Position numbers and translations under genes: made by a program. Shown here one piece after another: positions 33,205 to 43,228 of a DNA stretch of 64,000 nucleotides (the first letter of the stretch is position 1; each line of letters opens with the position of its first letter). The notes below the pieces were generated by a model. That model was not told the origin of the DNA. It made no database searches and was given only the letters and a program-made list of their open reading frames with translations. Where the stretch lies: positions 620,001 through 684,000 of the forward strand of contig NZ_JACOPW010000003.1 of NCBI RefSeq assembly GCF_015461845.1. The letters are read 5' to 3'. This stretch comes from Pseudomonas mucoides. Lineage in GTDB: Bacteria > Pseudomonadota > Gammaproteobacteria > Pseudomonadales > Pseudomonadaceae.

Positions 33205-34496
33205 GCCTCGGGGGTTTCCACGGCGCGGGTTTCGAACAGCCGGGCAAAAAAGGCCTTCAGGCGCTGCTCGGCAGTGGCCTGGCTGCAGAATGCCTTGAGG
33301 CTGGCCACGGCGTGCGCGGACATCTGCGCATAACGTTCAGGGTCGTTCCTGGCGACGTCGTAGCTTGTCCGGTATGCGCGGCACAACGACGACCAGTTGG
33401 TGACGTATCGCAATGTCCGGAACGCCCGGCGCGGATCATGCGGCCAGGCGGTCAGTTCGTCCGTGGACTCGATGAGGAACGCATTGTCGACATCCAGGTA
33501 ATCGATCATCGCCGTGGTCCGTGGCGCCACCGCCGGTTTTCCACAGGACATGAACTCCATCAGCGGCAGGCACTGGCCCTCGCCGTAGGACGTGTTGACT
33601 GCGTAACTGGTCGCCTGCACCAGACGCTCATAATCCGCATCCGCGAGGTAGCCATAAATCAGCACGATGCGGCAGCGATAGGACTGGTTTTTGTACAGGT
33701 GGTGAAGGATGTCGGTCAGCGCGGCTTCGGCATCGTGGTGGGTCAGTTTGAGCACCAGTGTCGCGTCATCCACTTCGCGGAACGTCACGCAAAAAGCACT
33801 GAGCATGTCTTCCCAGTTCTTGCGCCCGTCGCCGGGGTTGAACACCGAGGTGTAGATCACGCCGTCCAGAACCAACTCGTGTTCACGTGGCGGGGCCTCG
33901 AAGTCGATGCCTACGCCTTCGCGCGATGACGCAGGCCCGAAGGCTCGCAAGTCGAGTTCGCGGCTGTCGGCCAGCAGCCCTTTGATCTTCAATCGCACCT
34001 GGCTGGCCAAGGGCTGACGCTGCAATTGCGCGCCGCGCTCGGCAAACCGGTCCCACACCGGAGCCGGCACCGCGACGATCGGATAGTCGGCGCCCATCGC
34101 CTCGCGCGCTGCCGTCACGGTGTAGCTGGAATGCGTAATCGCCGCACCTGCTGCCCGCAACACCGTGCGCCAGTCATTGAGCGGGTCACCGGCAAAGGGC
34201 TCGTTGGGGATGGTGCTGAACTCCCACGCGAACACCGGCAGCGTCGGGCAAGCAAGATTGACCGGCGTGCGATGAGGGGGCGAAAACGACAGAAACACGC
34301 AGTCTTCGCCTCGGGACAGACACTCCCGGTACAAGGCATCAACTTCAGTCTGCGGGTCGCGGACTTCCACCACGCGCCCCAGCCTTTCCAGCACGGGCCG
34401 GTACTCCTTGAGCACGAAGTAGTAGCTGTATTCCGAACGGCCCAGGTTCTGGGCGATGGTGTGCTGGTTGGTTTCCGAATGAATGATGATCAGCAT
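33201..34496 (-). CDS. Glycosyltransferase, GT4-like (CPA-modifying arm, second)
   Basis: This 431-residue glycosyltransferase has a C-terminal Rossmann half containing YGEGQCLPLMEFMSCGKP, the nucleotide-sugar-binding E-x7-E region of GT4-like enzymes. It is paralogous to the next gene upstream; both N-termini share the GR-EYSYYFVLK-YRPVLE pattern. It overlaps its upstream neighbour by seven bases. It probably adds a sugar to the D-rhamnan or its cap; donor and acceptor are unknown. Cytoplasmic, with no signal peptide. Confidence 0.83.
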   Translation of the reverse strand: MLIIIHSETNQHTIAQNLGRSEYSYYFVLKEYRPVLERLGRVVEVRDPQTEVDALYRECLSRGEDCVFLSFSPPHRTPVNLACPTLPVFAWEFSTIPNEPFAGDPLNDWRTVLRAAGAAITHSSYTVTAAREAMGADYPIVAVPAPVWDRFAERGAQLQRQPLASQVRLKIKGLLADSRELDLRAFGPASSREGVGIDFEAPPREHELVLDGVIYTSVFNPGDGRKNWEDMLSAFCVTFREVDDATLVLKLTHHDAEAALTDILHHLYKNQSYRCRIVLIYGYLADADYERLVQATSYAVNTSYGEGQCLPLMEFMSCGKPAVAPRTTAMIDYLDVDNAFLIESTDELTAWPHDPRRAFRTLRYVTNWSSLCRAYRTSYDVARNDPERYAQMSAHAVASLKAFCSQATAEQRLKAFFARLFETRAVETPEA

Positions 34497-36055
34497 GCGG
34501 CGTTATCCGTTGCGGTCGCTGCCGGCGAGCCCTGTGGCGCAAGCCCGAAAAAATCCGCCAGGCGCTTTTGCACCGGGGCGAAAGCGCAATAGTCGTGCAT
34601 ACGCTCGACGGCGGCTTGGGACATGCGCCGATAGTCCTGCGGTTGCGCCTTGGCCATCCGGTAGCTGTTTTCGTAGGCTGTTTTAAGCGAACCCCAGTCC
34701 GGTCGATAGCGCAGGGTGCGGTAGATGATCCGGGTGTCCTGCGGCCAGATGGTCAGTTCTTCGCTGGACTTGACCACAAAGGCCACGCGCTCATCGATGT
34801 AATCTTCCATGGCCGTGTGATCCGGGGCGATCACCGGTTTGCCGCTGGCCATGAATTCCATCAGCGGCAGGCACAGCCCTTCGCAGCGCGAGGCATTGAC
34901 GTAGAAACTGGCCGCTGCGTAAAGCCGGGCGTATTGCGGATCGTCCAGGTAACCGTGCATCACCACCACCCGACAGGCGAATGGCGAGAGTTGCGCGAGC
35001 AAGGTCATCAGCTCGTCGTAGTAAGACGACAGGTCGCTTTGGGTAATCTTCAGCACCAGCGTGGCGTCAGACGTTTCACGAAAGGCCCAGCAGAATGCGG
35101 TGATCAAGTGATGCCAGTTCTTGCGCCCGTCACGCGGGTTGAACACGGTGACGTAGATCACGCCATCGACCCGGGTTTCTACCAAAGAGGTGGTGTCTGG
35201 CCAATTGCGCGGTTCAGGTTCTGGCACAGCAATTGTCAGCGGGCCGGCGATGGCTGGCAGGTATTCGGCCACTCGAGCATGCGCTGCATCGGAGAGCAAA
35301 TCGCGGATGCCTTCCCAGTACCACTGGCTGAGATAGTGCGTGCGAGGCAATGGAACCGGCAGCGTTTTGCCCATGTCCCGGCGCCACATGTGCAGGTAAT
35401 GCCGGGCAATGACCAAGCGGCGTTTCAGTGTCAGTGGCGGCGGCTTCAACGCTTCCAGCGCCGCGAGTTCCTCGGCCGTGGGCGGCGCCGGAATCAGCGC
35501 ATCGGCGCTGAGCCCGAGGGTATGCGAATCGAATATGCAGCCCTTGATGTCCAGCGTCGAACCGGCGTTCACCGGGACGCTGGTGTGCTGGCTGCGAATG
35601 GCCGCAAAGTTTTCCCACAACGGCGTCGGCAACACCAGCACCGGGAAGTCCTCACCCATGGACCGACGAATCGCCCGGGCGGTATGAGTGGATAGCGTGA
35701 TCACCCGGCCCTGACGCGCGAGCATTTGCGTCCAGTCCTGACGCGGGTCGTTGTCCCACTGCTCATCGGGAATCGAATCAAACTCCCAGGCCACCACGCA
35801 AATCGTCGGGCACTCAAGGTCGTTCGGGGTTTTCTGTGGCGGCGTAAAAGACAGGAACAGACTGTCCTCGCCAGCGGCCAGCAGTTGTTTGTAGAGGGGA
35901 TCGACCTCGGCGGTGGAGGACACCACGTGCACGCGCCCAAGGCTTTCGAGCACCGGGCGATACGCCTTGAGCACGAAGTAGTAGCTGTATTCGGGACGAC
36001 CGAGGCTCTGACTGATCGAGCTGTCGTTGACGTCCGAGTAAAGAATGAAATTCAT
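34490..36055 (-). CDS. Glycosyltransferase, GT4-like (CPA-modifying arm, first)
   Basis: The 521-residue glycosyltransferase shares its N-terminus (SLGRPEYSYYFVLKAYRP) and donor site (RCEGLCLPLMEFMASGKP) with the gene at 33201. It carries an insertion of about 90 residues in the middle (LKRRLVIARHYLHMWRRDMG region). ATG at 36055 is chosen because it aligns with the paralogue start; an in-frame ATG at 36079 would add eight residues. It heads the minus-strand operon, with 429 bases between it and divergent rmd. Confidence 0.84.
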   Translation of the reverse strand: MNFILYSDVNDSSISQSLGRPEYSYYFVLKAYRPVLESLGRVHVVSSTAEVDPLYKQLLAAGEDSLFLSFTPPQKTPNDLECPTICVVAWEFDSIPDEQWDNDPRQDWTQMLARQGRVITLSTHTARAIRRSMGEDFPVLVLPTPLWENFAAIRSQHTSVPVNAGSTLDIKGCIFDSHTLGLSADALIPAPPTAEELAALEALKPPPLTLKRRLVIARHYLHMWRRDMGKTLPVPLPRTHYLSQWYWEGIRDLLSDAAHARVAEYLPAIAGPLTIAVPEPEPRNWPDTTSLVETRVDGVIYVTVFNPRDGRKNWHHLITAFCWAFRETSDATLVLKITQSDLSSYYDELMTLLAQLSPFACRVVVMHGYLDDPQYARLYAAASFYVNASRCEGLCLPLMEFMASGKPVIAPDHTAMEDYIDERVAFVVKSSEELTIWPQDTRIIYRTLRYRPDWGSLKTAYENSYRMAKAQPQDYRRMSQAAVERMHDYCAFAPVQKRLADFFGLAPQGSPAATATDNAAC

Positions 36056-36484
36056 GGCATCCCACGATGAAACCGCCATCCCGGCAGCCCCACTCTATGA
36101 CGGCAAAGCCAACAGAGCGCCGGTGTTTGCCGGTCGTCGTCCATCGTCTTTTTGCTCGTCTACGTTCTTGTTTTAATGGTCAGTCTCGTGGGGTCCGGGA
36201 GCAACCCGCACGAACACTGGATAATCGTGACGAGGGGCATTCTAAACACATCCGTCGAGGATTCGTGAACCGCCCGGCGAGAATAAATCAGCCTACGCTA
36301 ACGAGAACTGACCAGTCACGGTTGGACCTGTTGAAATTGATGAGCAATTGGCACAGATTGGATACCAAACAACTACAACAATGCATTTCTCCTGTCTTTC
36401 GACCAACCCATCCACCCGGTCTGTCAGACATCTCCATAAAGCCTGTGGGGAAACGGACGAAATGAATGACCAAGGGGCTGCTGT
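36056..36484. promoter_or_regulatory. Divergent promoter region between the two CPA operons
   Basis: This 429-base gene-free stretch is more AT-rich than its flanks, particularly 36250-36400 (for example TTGAAATTGATGAGC near 36331). It must hold the promoters of both the glycosyltransferase arm and rmd. No JUMPstart/ops element (GGCGGTAG) was found. A 132-codon plus-strand frame here looks non-coding. Confidence 0.6.
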
Positions 36485-37399
36485 TTGAAAAAGCGTCTGT
36501 TCGTGACGGGTCTGAGTGGATTCGTCGGACAACACATCCAATCTCGCCTGAACGCTGATGCCTCGGCATGGACACTTCTGCCTGCCGCTTCCCGTTACGA
36601 TCTCGCCGAGCCCGGCAGCCTCGAAGGCCTGTGGCCCGAGATGCCCGATGCAGTCATTCACCTGGCCGGCCAGACCTTCGTCCCCGAAGCCTTCCGCGAT
36701 CCGGCGCGCACGCTCAACATCAACCTGCTCGGCACCCTGAACCTGCTGCAAGCCCTGAAGGCCCGCGGTTTCACCGGGACGTTTCTGTACATCAGTTCTG
36801 GCGACGTCTACGGCCAGGTCATCGAAACCGACCTGCCCATTACCGAACAACAGCCACCCTGCCCGCGCAATCCCTATGCCGTGAGCAAACTGTCGGCGGA
36901 ATTCCTTAGCCTGCAATGGGGCCTGAGCGAAGGCTGGCCGGTCATGGTTGCCCGTCCGTTCAACCACATTGGCACCGGCCAGAATGAAAGCTTCGCCATC
37001 GCCAGCGCAGCCCGGCAGATCAGCCGAATCAAACAAGGCTTGCAAGCGCCGCAACTGGAAGTCGGTGACATCGACGTCACGCGCGATTTTCTCGACGTTG
37101 ACGACGTGATTTCGGCCTACCTGGCGCTGCTGGAAAAGGGCGTGCCGGGACAGGTCTACAACATCTGCTCGGGACACGAGCAGAGCATTCGCAGTTTGAT
37201 CGAACAACTGGGGGACCTCGCCCAGGTCGACATGCAATTGATTCAAGACCCCGCGCGCCTTCGTCGCGCAGATCAGCGTCGCGTTTGTGGCAGCCATGCC
37301 AAGCTTGCCCAGACCACAGGATGGACGCCTGAAATCACAACACAACAATCCCTGCGGGCGATCCTGTCCGACTGGGAGAAGCGAGTACGACAAGAATGA
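36485..37399 (+). CDS. rmd: GDP-6-deoxy-D-lyxo-4-hexulose reductase Rmd
   Basis: This 304-residue short-chain dehydrogenase makes GDP-D-rhamnose from the Gmd product. It shows the NAD(P) motif GLSGFVG and the catalytic YAVSK (SDR YxxxK). The start codon is TTG at 36485 with AAGGGG upstream. It is first of eight genes whose order matches the P. aeruginosa common polysaccharide antigen cluster. The stop overlaps the gmd ATG by four bases. Confidence 0.9.
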   Translation: MKKRLFVTGLSGFVGQHIQSRLNADASAWTLLPAASRYDLAEPGSLEGLWPEMPDAVIHLAGQTFVPEAFRDPARTLNINLLGTLNLLQALKARGFTGTFLYISSGDVYGQVIETDLPITEQQPPCPRNPYAVSKLSAEFLSLQWGLSEGWPVMVARPFNHIGTGQNESFAIASAARQISRIKQGLQAPQLEVGDIDVTRDFLDVDDVISAYLALLEKGVPGQVYNICSGHEQSIRSLIEQLGDLAQVDMQLIQDPARLRRADQRRVCGSHAKLAQTTGWTPEITTQQSLRAILSDWEKRVRQE

Positions 37400-38367
37400 C
37401 TAAAAGTGCACTGATCACAGGGATCACCGGCCAAGACGGCGCTTATCTGGCCAAACTGCTGCTCGACAAGGGGTATAAAGTCCACGGCCTGGTGGCGCGG
37501 CGCAGCAGCGATTCACGCTGGCGCTTGCGTGAAATGGGCGTCGAGGGCGACATCGTTTACCTGGACGGCGACATGGCCGATGCCTGCTCGGTGCAGCGCG
37601 CGGTCATCAAGTCAGCCCCGGACGAGGTCTATAACCTGGCGGCGCAAAGCTTTGTCGCCGCCTCCTGGGACCAACCCGTCACCACCGGTATCGTCGACGG
37701 CCTGGGCGTGACTCACCTGCTCGAAGCCATTCGCCAATTCAGTCCGCACACGCGTTTTTATCAAGCGTCCACCAGCGAAATGTTTGGCCTGATCCAGGCC
37801 GAGCAGCAAGACGAAAACACTCCGTTCTATCCGCGTAGCCCGTACGGCGTGGCCAAACTGTATGGCCACTGGATCACCGTGAACTACCGCGAAAGTTTCA
37901 ATCTGCACGCCAGCAGCGGGATCCTGTTCAACCACGAATCGCCCCTGCGCGGCATCGAGTTCGTGACCCGCAAAGTGACCGACGCCGCTGCCCGCATCAA
38001 GCAGGGCAAACAGCAGGAACTGCGCCTGGGCAACATCGACGCCAAACGCGACTGGGGATTTGCCGGCGACTACGTCGAAGCCATGTGGCTGATGCTGCAA
38101 CAAGACAAGCCTGATGACTTTGTGGTCGCCACCGGCATCACCACCACCGTGCGCGAAATGTGCCGGATCGCCTTCGAACACGTCGACCTGAACTACCGCG
38201 ACTTCGTGAAAATCGACCCGGCGTTTTTCCGCCCGGCCGAAGTGGAAGTGCTGCTGGGCAACCCGGCCAAAGCCCAGCGCGTACTGGGCTGGAAGCCGAA
38301 GACCGATCTGGATACCTTGATCCGCATGATGATGGATGCGGACATGAAACGCGTCGCCAAGGAGTAG
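37396..38367 (+). CDS. gmd: GDP-mannose 4,6-dehydratase Gmd
   Basis: The 323-residue SDR-type dehydratase converts GDP-D-mannose to GDP-4-keto-6-deoxymannose, the first committed step to GDP-D-rhamnose. Visible motifs are GITGQDGAYL for NADP, the STSEMFG active-site stretch and YGVAKLYGHW (YxxxK). It is tightly coupled to rmd before it and wbpW three bases after it. Confidence 0.93.
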   Translation: MTKSALITGITGQDGAYLAKLLLDKGYKVHGLVARRSSDSRWRLREMGVEGDIVYLDGDMADACSVQRAVIKSAPDEVYNLAAQSFVAASWDQPVTTGIVDGLGVTHLLEAIRQFSPHTRFYQASTSEMFGLIQAEQQDENTPFYPRSPYGVAKLYGHWITVNYRESFNLHASSGILFNHESPLRGIEFVTRKVTDAAARIKQGKQQELRLGNIDAKRDWGFAGDYVEAMWLMLQQDKPDDFVVATGITTTVREMCRIAFEHVDLNYRDFVKIDPAFFRPAEVEVLLGNPAKAQRVLGWKPKTDLDTLIRMMMDADMKRVAKE

Positions 38368-38370
38368 GCC

Positions 38371-39813
38371 ATGCTGATTCCCGTGATTCTCTCCGGCGGT
38401 GCCGGTACGCGCTTGTGGCCGGTGTCCCGCGAGGGCCATCCCAAGCCGTTCATGACCTTGCCCGACGGTCAGTCGCTGCTGGGCAAAACCTATCGGCGGG
38501 CCGCCGGCCTGCTCGATGGCTGGGGCGATATCGTCACGGTGACCAACCGCGACTACTACTTCCAGAGCAAGGATCACTATCAGGAGGCGCAGCTCAGCCG
38601 TCATCGCGGGCACTTCATGCTGGAGCCGACGGGCCGCAACACGGCCCCGGCCATCGCCGCCGCCGCCCTGTCACTGCAAGCCCTGCACGGCGATGAAGCG
38701 ATCATGGTGGTGATGCCCGCCGACCATTTGATCCTCAACGAAGATGCTTTGAAGACCGCCGTGGAACACGCCGTGGCACTGGCCAGGGAGGGTTTCCTGG
38801 TGACCTTCGGCGTGGTGCCGACCGCGCCGGATACCGGTTTCGGCTACATCGAAACCGGCGCTGCGCTGGACGGAAAAGGCGCGGCCAAAGTGCAGCGCTT
38901 CGTCGAAAAACCTGATTTGCAAACCGCGACACATTACCTGGAGAGCGGCCATTTCCTGTGGAACTCCGGGATGTTCTGCTTCTCGATCGCCACCGTGCTG
39001 GCCGAATTGCAGATCCACGCCCCCGAGTTGCTCGAGCAGACGAAAACCTGCATGGCGGCCAGTAGCCCGGTGGAAACCGTCGGTTGCCTGCAACAGGAAT
39101 TGTCCCCGGCGTTGTTCGCCGAGATCACCGACATCTCCATCGACTACGCGCTGATGGAACACTCCGACAAAGTGGTCGTGGTGCCCGCCCGATTCGACTG
39201 GAGTGATATCGGCTCCTGGGGCGCAGTGGCCGCACTCGTGCCTGCCGATGCACAAAACAACCGTGCCAGCGGCGATGCCGTGTTCATCGACAGCCACAAC
39301 AACTTTGTCCAGAGCGAAGAACGGTTGGTAGCGGCCGTAGGTGTGGATAACCTGATCATCATCGACACCGCCGACGCCGTGTTGGTCGCCCACGCCGATC
39401 GCGCGCAGGACGTGCGTCGGGTGGTCAAGCAGCTCAAGGACAAGAAGCACGAAGCCTATCGCCTGCACCGTACGGTCAGCCGGCCGTGGGGCACCTACAC
39501 CGTGCTCGAAGAAGGCCCTCGCTTCAAAATCAAACGCATCGTGGTCAAGCCCGGTGGTAAGTTGTCGCTGCAGATGCACCACCATCGCAATGAACATTGG
39601 GTGGTGGTCGAAGGCATGGCCAAGGTCACCAACAACGGCACCGGTACTCATCTGGTCGCGAAGAACGAATCAACGTTCATTGCCGCCGGCCACAGGCATC
39701 GCCTGGAAAATCCCGGCGTGATTGACCTGGTGATCATCGAAGTGCAAAGCGGCGAATACCTGGGAGAGGACGATATCGTCCGCTTCGAAGACCAATACGG
39801 CAGGACGGTTTGA
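38371..39813 (+). CDS. wbpW: Mannose-1-phosphate guanylyltransferase/mannose-6-phosphate isomerase WbpW
   Basis: This 480-residue bifunctional type II PMI-GMP enzyme makes GDP-mannose for the D-rhamnan pathway. The N-terminal nucleotidyltransferase has GGAGTRLWPVSR and the FVEKPD sugar-binding motif. The C-terminal cupin isomerase domain has LQMHHHRNEHWVVVEG. It directly precedes wzm, separated by no bases. Other AlgA/PslB-type copies usually exist elsewhere in the genome; the operon position points to WbpW. Confidence 0.91.
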   Translation: MLIPVILSGGAGTRLWPVSREGHPKPFMTLPDGQSLLGKTYRRAAGLLDGWGDIVTVTNRDYYFQSKDHYQEAQLSRHRGHFMLEPTGRNTAPAIAAAALSLQALHGDEAIMVVMPADHLILNEDALKTAVEHAVALAREGFLVTFGVVPTAPDTGFGYIETGAALDGKGAAKVQRFVEKPDLQTATHYLESGHFLWNSGMFCFSIATVLAELQIHAPELLEQTKTCMAASSPVETVGCLQQELSPALFAEITDISIDYALMEHSDKVVVVPARFDWSDIGSWGAVAALVPADAQNNRASGDAVFIDSHNNFVQSEERLVAAVGVDNLIIIDTADAVLVAHADRAQDVRRVVKQLKDKKHEAYRLHRTVSRPWGTYTVLEEGPRFKIKRIVVKPGGKLSLQMHHHRNEHWVVVEGMAKVTNNGTGTHLVAKNESTFIAAGHRHRLENPGVIDLVIIEVQSGEYLGEDDIVRFEDQYGRTV

Positions 39814-40611
39814 ATGCTGCTTTCTTTGTACCGCTCGCTGTGGGGCTATCGGGGATTCATCCTCGGTAGCGTCAAGCGAGAATTCCAGGCGCGTTACCGA
39901 AATTCGTTGTTCGGTGCCCTGTGGACCGTGCTTAACCCGCTGTCGATGATCATCGTCTACACAGTGATCTTCTCCCACATCATGCGCGCCCGTTTGCCAG
40001 GGGTGGATGACGGTTTGGCCTACAGCGTTTACCTCTGCGCCGGCCTCCTGACGTGGGGGTTGTTCGCAGAAATCACCGTGCGCAGTCAGAACATGTTTCT
40101 CGACAACGCCAACCTGCTGAAGAAAATCAGCTTCCCGCGGATCTGCCTGCCAGTGATCGTGTTGTTCAACGCCGGCATCAACTTCGCGATCATCATCGGC
40201 TTGTTCATCGGCTTTCTGCTGATTAGCGGGCGACTGCCCGGCATGGCGCTGCTGGCGCTTATTCCGCTTTTGGCCTTGCAGGTTATGTTTTGTGCCGGGT
40301 TGGGGATGATTCTGGGTGTATTGAATGTGTTCTTTCGCGATGTCGGACAATTTTTCGCCATCTGCCTGCAATTCTGGTTCTGGCTGACGCCGATCGTGTA
40401 TCCGATGAGCATCCTGCCGGAATGGGTACAACGCCTGCTGCAACTCAATCCCCTGACCAATCTGATTACCAGCTATCAGAATGTGTTCCTTTACGGCCAA
40501 TGGCCGGTCTGGAGTTCTCTGCTGCCAATATTCGTGAGCGGCACGGTGTTCTGCGTGATCGGGCTGCGGTTGTTCCGTCAGCGGGTCGGTGAAATGGTGG
40601 ATGAACTCTGA
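39814..40611 (+). CDS. wzm: CPA ABC exporter permease Wzm
   Basis: The 265-residue ABC-2 type permease has about six membrane segments and the family N-terminal stretch GSVKREFQARYRNSLFGALW. With Wzt it moves the completed lipid-linked D-rhamnan across the inner membrane. It starts right after the wbpW stop and its own stop overlaps the wzt ATG by one base. Confidence 0.91.
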   Translation: MLLSLYRSLWGYRGFILGSVKREFQARYRNSLFGALWTVLNPLSMIIVYTVIFSHIMRARLPGVDDGLAYSVYLCAGLLTWGLFAEITVRSQNMFLDNANLLKKISFPRICLPVIVLFNAGINFAIIIGLFIGFLLISGRLPGMALLALIPLLALQVMFCAGLGMILGVLNVFFRDVGQFFAICLQFWFWLTPIVYPMSILPEWVQRLLQLNPLTNLITSYQNVFLYGQWPVWSSLLPIFVSGTVFCVIGLRLFRQRVGEMVDEL

Positions 40612-41864
40612 TGGGGCACATACGCGTCACCGGCCTGGGCAAGGCCTACAAGCAATACCCCAATCGCTGGAGCCGACTGGCTGAATGGCTGATCCCGTTT
40701 TCGCCGATCCGTCATCGCCAGCACTGGGTGCTGCAAGACGTGGCCTTCGAAATTGCGCCCGGCGAGTCCGTGGGCATCGTCGGAGTCAACGGCGCGGGCA
40801 AAAGCACCCTGCTGAAAATGATCACCGGCACCACCCAACCCACCTGCGGCAGCATCCAGCTCGAAGGCCGCGTTGCCGCCCTGCTGGAACTGGGCATGGG
40901 TTTTCATGCGGACTTCACCGGCCGGCAGAACGCGGTCATGGCCGGCCAACTGCTGGGCATGCAAGTCGAAGAAATCGAAGCATTGATGCCCGAGATCGAA
41001 CGCTTCGCGGAAATCGGCGACGCCATCGATCATCCCGTGCGTACCTATTCCAGCGGCATGCAGATGCGCCTGGCATTCAGCGTGGCCACCGCGCGGCGAC
41101 CGGACATTTTGATCGTCGACGAAGCACTGTCAGTGGGCGACGCCTACTTCCAGCACAAAAGTTTCGACCGCATCCGCAGCTTCCGCAAAGCCGGTACCAC
41201 GCTGTTGATCGTGTCCCACGACCGCTCGGCAATTCAGTCGATCTGCGACTCGGCGATCCTCCTGGAAAAGGGACGGATGGCCATGCACAGCACACCCGAA
41301 GCCGTCATGGATTACTACAACGCGCTACTCGCCGAGCGTGAAGGCCAGACGGTGCGTCAGGAAATGCTCTCAGGCGGCCAGGTCAGCACTATTTCAGGCA
41401 CCGGTGAAGCCGGGATTTTGCGGGTGCGCTTGCTGGACGAGCACGAACGGTCCATCGATGCGGCGGAAGTCGGTCAGCCGGTGGTGCTGGAGGTGGACGT
41501 CGAAATCCGCCAGGACATCGAGCGGCTGGTGCTGGGCTTTATGATCAAGGATCGCCTGGGCCAGGCTATGTACGGCATCAACACCCATCGCCAGGACCAG
41601 GCGCTGAATGATCTGAAGGCCGGGGAGCGCGTGACCTACCGCTTTGCTTTCATCATGGGACTGGGCAAGGGTAACTATTCGGTGGCCCTGAGTCTGTCCC
41701 GTCTGGATTCGCACCTGGACCGCAATTTCGAATGGCGGGACTACGGTCTGGTGTTCCACGTGATCAATAACCGCCACGAAGACTTCGTGGGCTGCTCGTG
41801 GCTGGGGGCGAAAACCACCATCACCCGCTCCGTTGAAACGCTGATGCCGGAAAACACACCATGA
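40611..41864 (+). CDS. wzt: CPA ABC exporter ATPase Wzt with carbohydrate-binding tail
   Basis: The first 240 or so residues of this 417-residue protein form an ABC domain (Walker A GVNGAGKST, signature YSSGMQMRLAF, Walker B ILIVDEALS). The C-terminal part (about 265-405) is a beta-rich Wzt_C domain of the kind that recognises modified chain ends before export. This links export to the methyl- or acyl-modifying genes divergent from this operon. wbpX begins in a four-base overlap. Confidence 0.91.
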   Translation: MGHIRVTGLGKAYKQYPNRWSRLAEWLIPFSPIRHRQHWVLQDVAFEIAPGESVGIVGVNGAGKSTLLKMITGTTQPTCGSIQLEGRVAALLELGMGFHADFTGRQNAVMAGQLLGMQVEEIEALMPEIERFAEIGDAIDHPVRTYSSGMQMRLAFSVATARRPDILIVDEALSVGDAYFQHKSFDRIRSFRKAGTTLLIVSHDRSAIQSICDSAILLEKGRMAMHSTPEAVMDYYNALLAEREGQTVRQEMLSGGQVSTISGTGEAGILRVRLLDEHERSIDAAEVGQPVVLEVDVEIRQDIERLVLGFMIKDRLGQAMYGINTHRQDQALNDLKAGERVTYRFAFIMGLGKGNYSVALSLSRLDSHLDRNFEWRDYGLVFHVINNRHEDFVGCSWLGAKTTITRSVETLMPENTP

Positions 41865-43228
41865 CGCGCCTTCTGGTGGAATGCACCCACGTTTTCCAGC
41901 ACCCCAAGGTCAACTCGGGCATCCAGCGAGTGGTGCGCAACGTCGTCAATCAATTGCCGGAATCGGTGGATGGTGTCGACTGCATCCCGGTAGTGATGCT
42001 CAAAGGCAAGCTCTATCGAGTACTGATGCTCGGCGCGCTGAACATCCCGATTTTCGATCACTTGATGACCTTCGGTGGACGCCTGGAACGCCTGGCTCAC
42101 CGTATCTGGCAACTGCACCAACGCCTGCATAACCGCAGCCACTCGCGAGTGATCAAACGCTTGCTGCACGTGGCCTACCGTTTGACGGCGATCACCTGCT
42201 TCAGCATTCCACTGCGGGTGATCGAAGGCATCAACCAGTATCAACTGCCCAAACGCTGCACGCCGTTGCTGCACCAGCCAGGGGATCAACTGGTGTTGCT
42301 GGACTCGTCCTGGCATACCGACTTTTTCCCGTTTGCCGAACAGCTGAAACGTGAAGGCGTGGGCATCATTTCGGTGGTCTACGATCTGATTCCCCTGACT
42401 CACCCGCAGTTCTACGACACCCGGCTAGTCCAGGTTTTCAACGAATGGTTCGATTGGATCACCCGAACGGCCGATGGCTACATGGCAATTTCTGCCACGG
42501 TGTGTGACCAGGTGCGTGAGGAATTACAGCGCCGTCTCGGTCCTGCCAAGGCCAATGAGCTGTGGTTCGACTATTTCCACCTTGGTTCCGAACTCGACCT
42601 CAGCGAAGCAACCGCGGCTGTGGAACCGCGCCTTGCCCGGCTATTTGAAACACCGGAACCGGTGTTCTTGATGGTCAGTACTATCGAGCCGCGCAAGAAC
42701 CATGATTACCTGCTGGACGCTTTCGAATTGGCTTGGGCGGCGGGCTCCAAGGCCCGGTTGTGCATTGCCGGTCGAATCGGCTGGAAGTGCGACGCCCTGC
42801 TCGCGCGGGTACGCAATCACCCGCAACTGAACCAGCGTCTGTTCATGTTCAACGACCTGAGTGACACCAGCCTCGAACACGCCTACAGCCACGCCAGCTC
42901 ACTGGTGTTTCCATCGTATGTCGAAGGCTTCGGCCTGCCACTGGTGGAAGCCATGCAGCGCGGACTGCCGGCCATGGGCAGCGATATTCCGGTCTTTCGC
43001 GAAATCGGTGGCGAGTTCATGGCGTACTTCGATCTGGCCGAGCCACACAGCCTGTGCGACCTGGTCGTGGATTTCGAGCGCAGCGGTCAATTCCCGGCCA
43101 CCCGCGACGTCGCGCACTGGCGCTGGATCGGCTGGCGTGAAGCGAGTGCCCAGTTGGCCGAACGAACCCTGCACAATCTTGTAGAAGCGCCGGTCATGAC
43201 AGAGAGGCAACATGCGAATTGCCCTTAA
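41861..43228 (+). CDS. wbpX: D-rhamnan glycosyltransferase WbpX
   Basis: This 455-residue GT4 glycosyltransferase has MVSTIEPRKNHDYLLDAF and the donor-site stretch YVEGFGLPLVEAM. In P. aeruginosa WbpX, WbpY and WbpZ build the A-band rhamnan backbone on the undecaprenyl carrier. Assignment to WbpX rests on gene order after wzt and on size. It overlaps the wbpY start by 17 bases. Confidence 0.85.
   Translation: MTRLLVECTHVFQHPKVNSGIQRVVRNVVNQLPESVDGVDCIPVVMLKGKLYRVLMLGALNIPIFDHLMTFGGRLERLAHRIWQLHQRLHNRSHSRVIKRLLHVAYRLTAITCFSIPLRVIEGINQYQLPKRCTPLLHQPGDQLVLLDSSWHTDFFPFAEQLKREGVGIISVVYDLIPLTHPQFYDTRLVQVFNEWFDWITRTADGYMAISATVCDQVREELQRRLGPAKANELWFDYFHLGSELDLSEATAAVEPRLARLFETPEPVFLMVSTIEPRKNHDYLLDAFELAWAAGSKARLCIAGRIGWKCDALLARVRNHPQLNQRLFMFNDLSDTSLEHAYSHASSLVFPSYVEGFGLPLVEAMQRGLPAMGSDIPVFREIGGEFMAYFDLAEPHSLCDLVVDFERSGQFPATRDVAHWRWIGWREASAQLAERTLHNLVEAPVMTERQHANCP

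Noticed and set aside
36067..36465. 132-codon plus-strand ORF between the two CPA operons
   Set aside because: Low-complexity Arg/Gln/Pro-rich translation, no ribosome-binding site, no domain, and it lies in a divergent promoter region.
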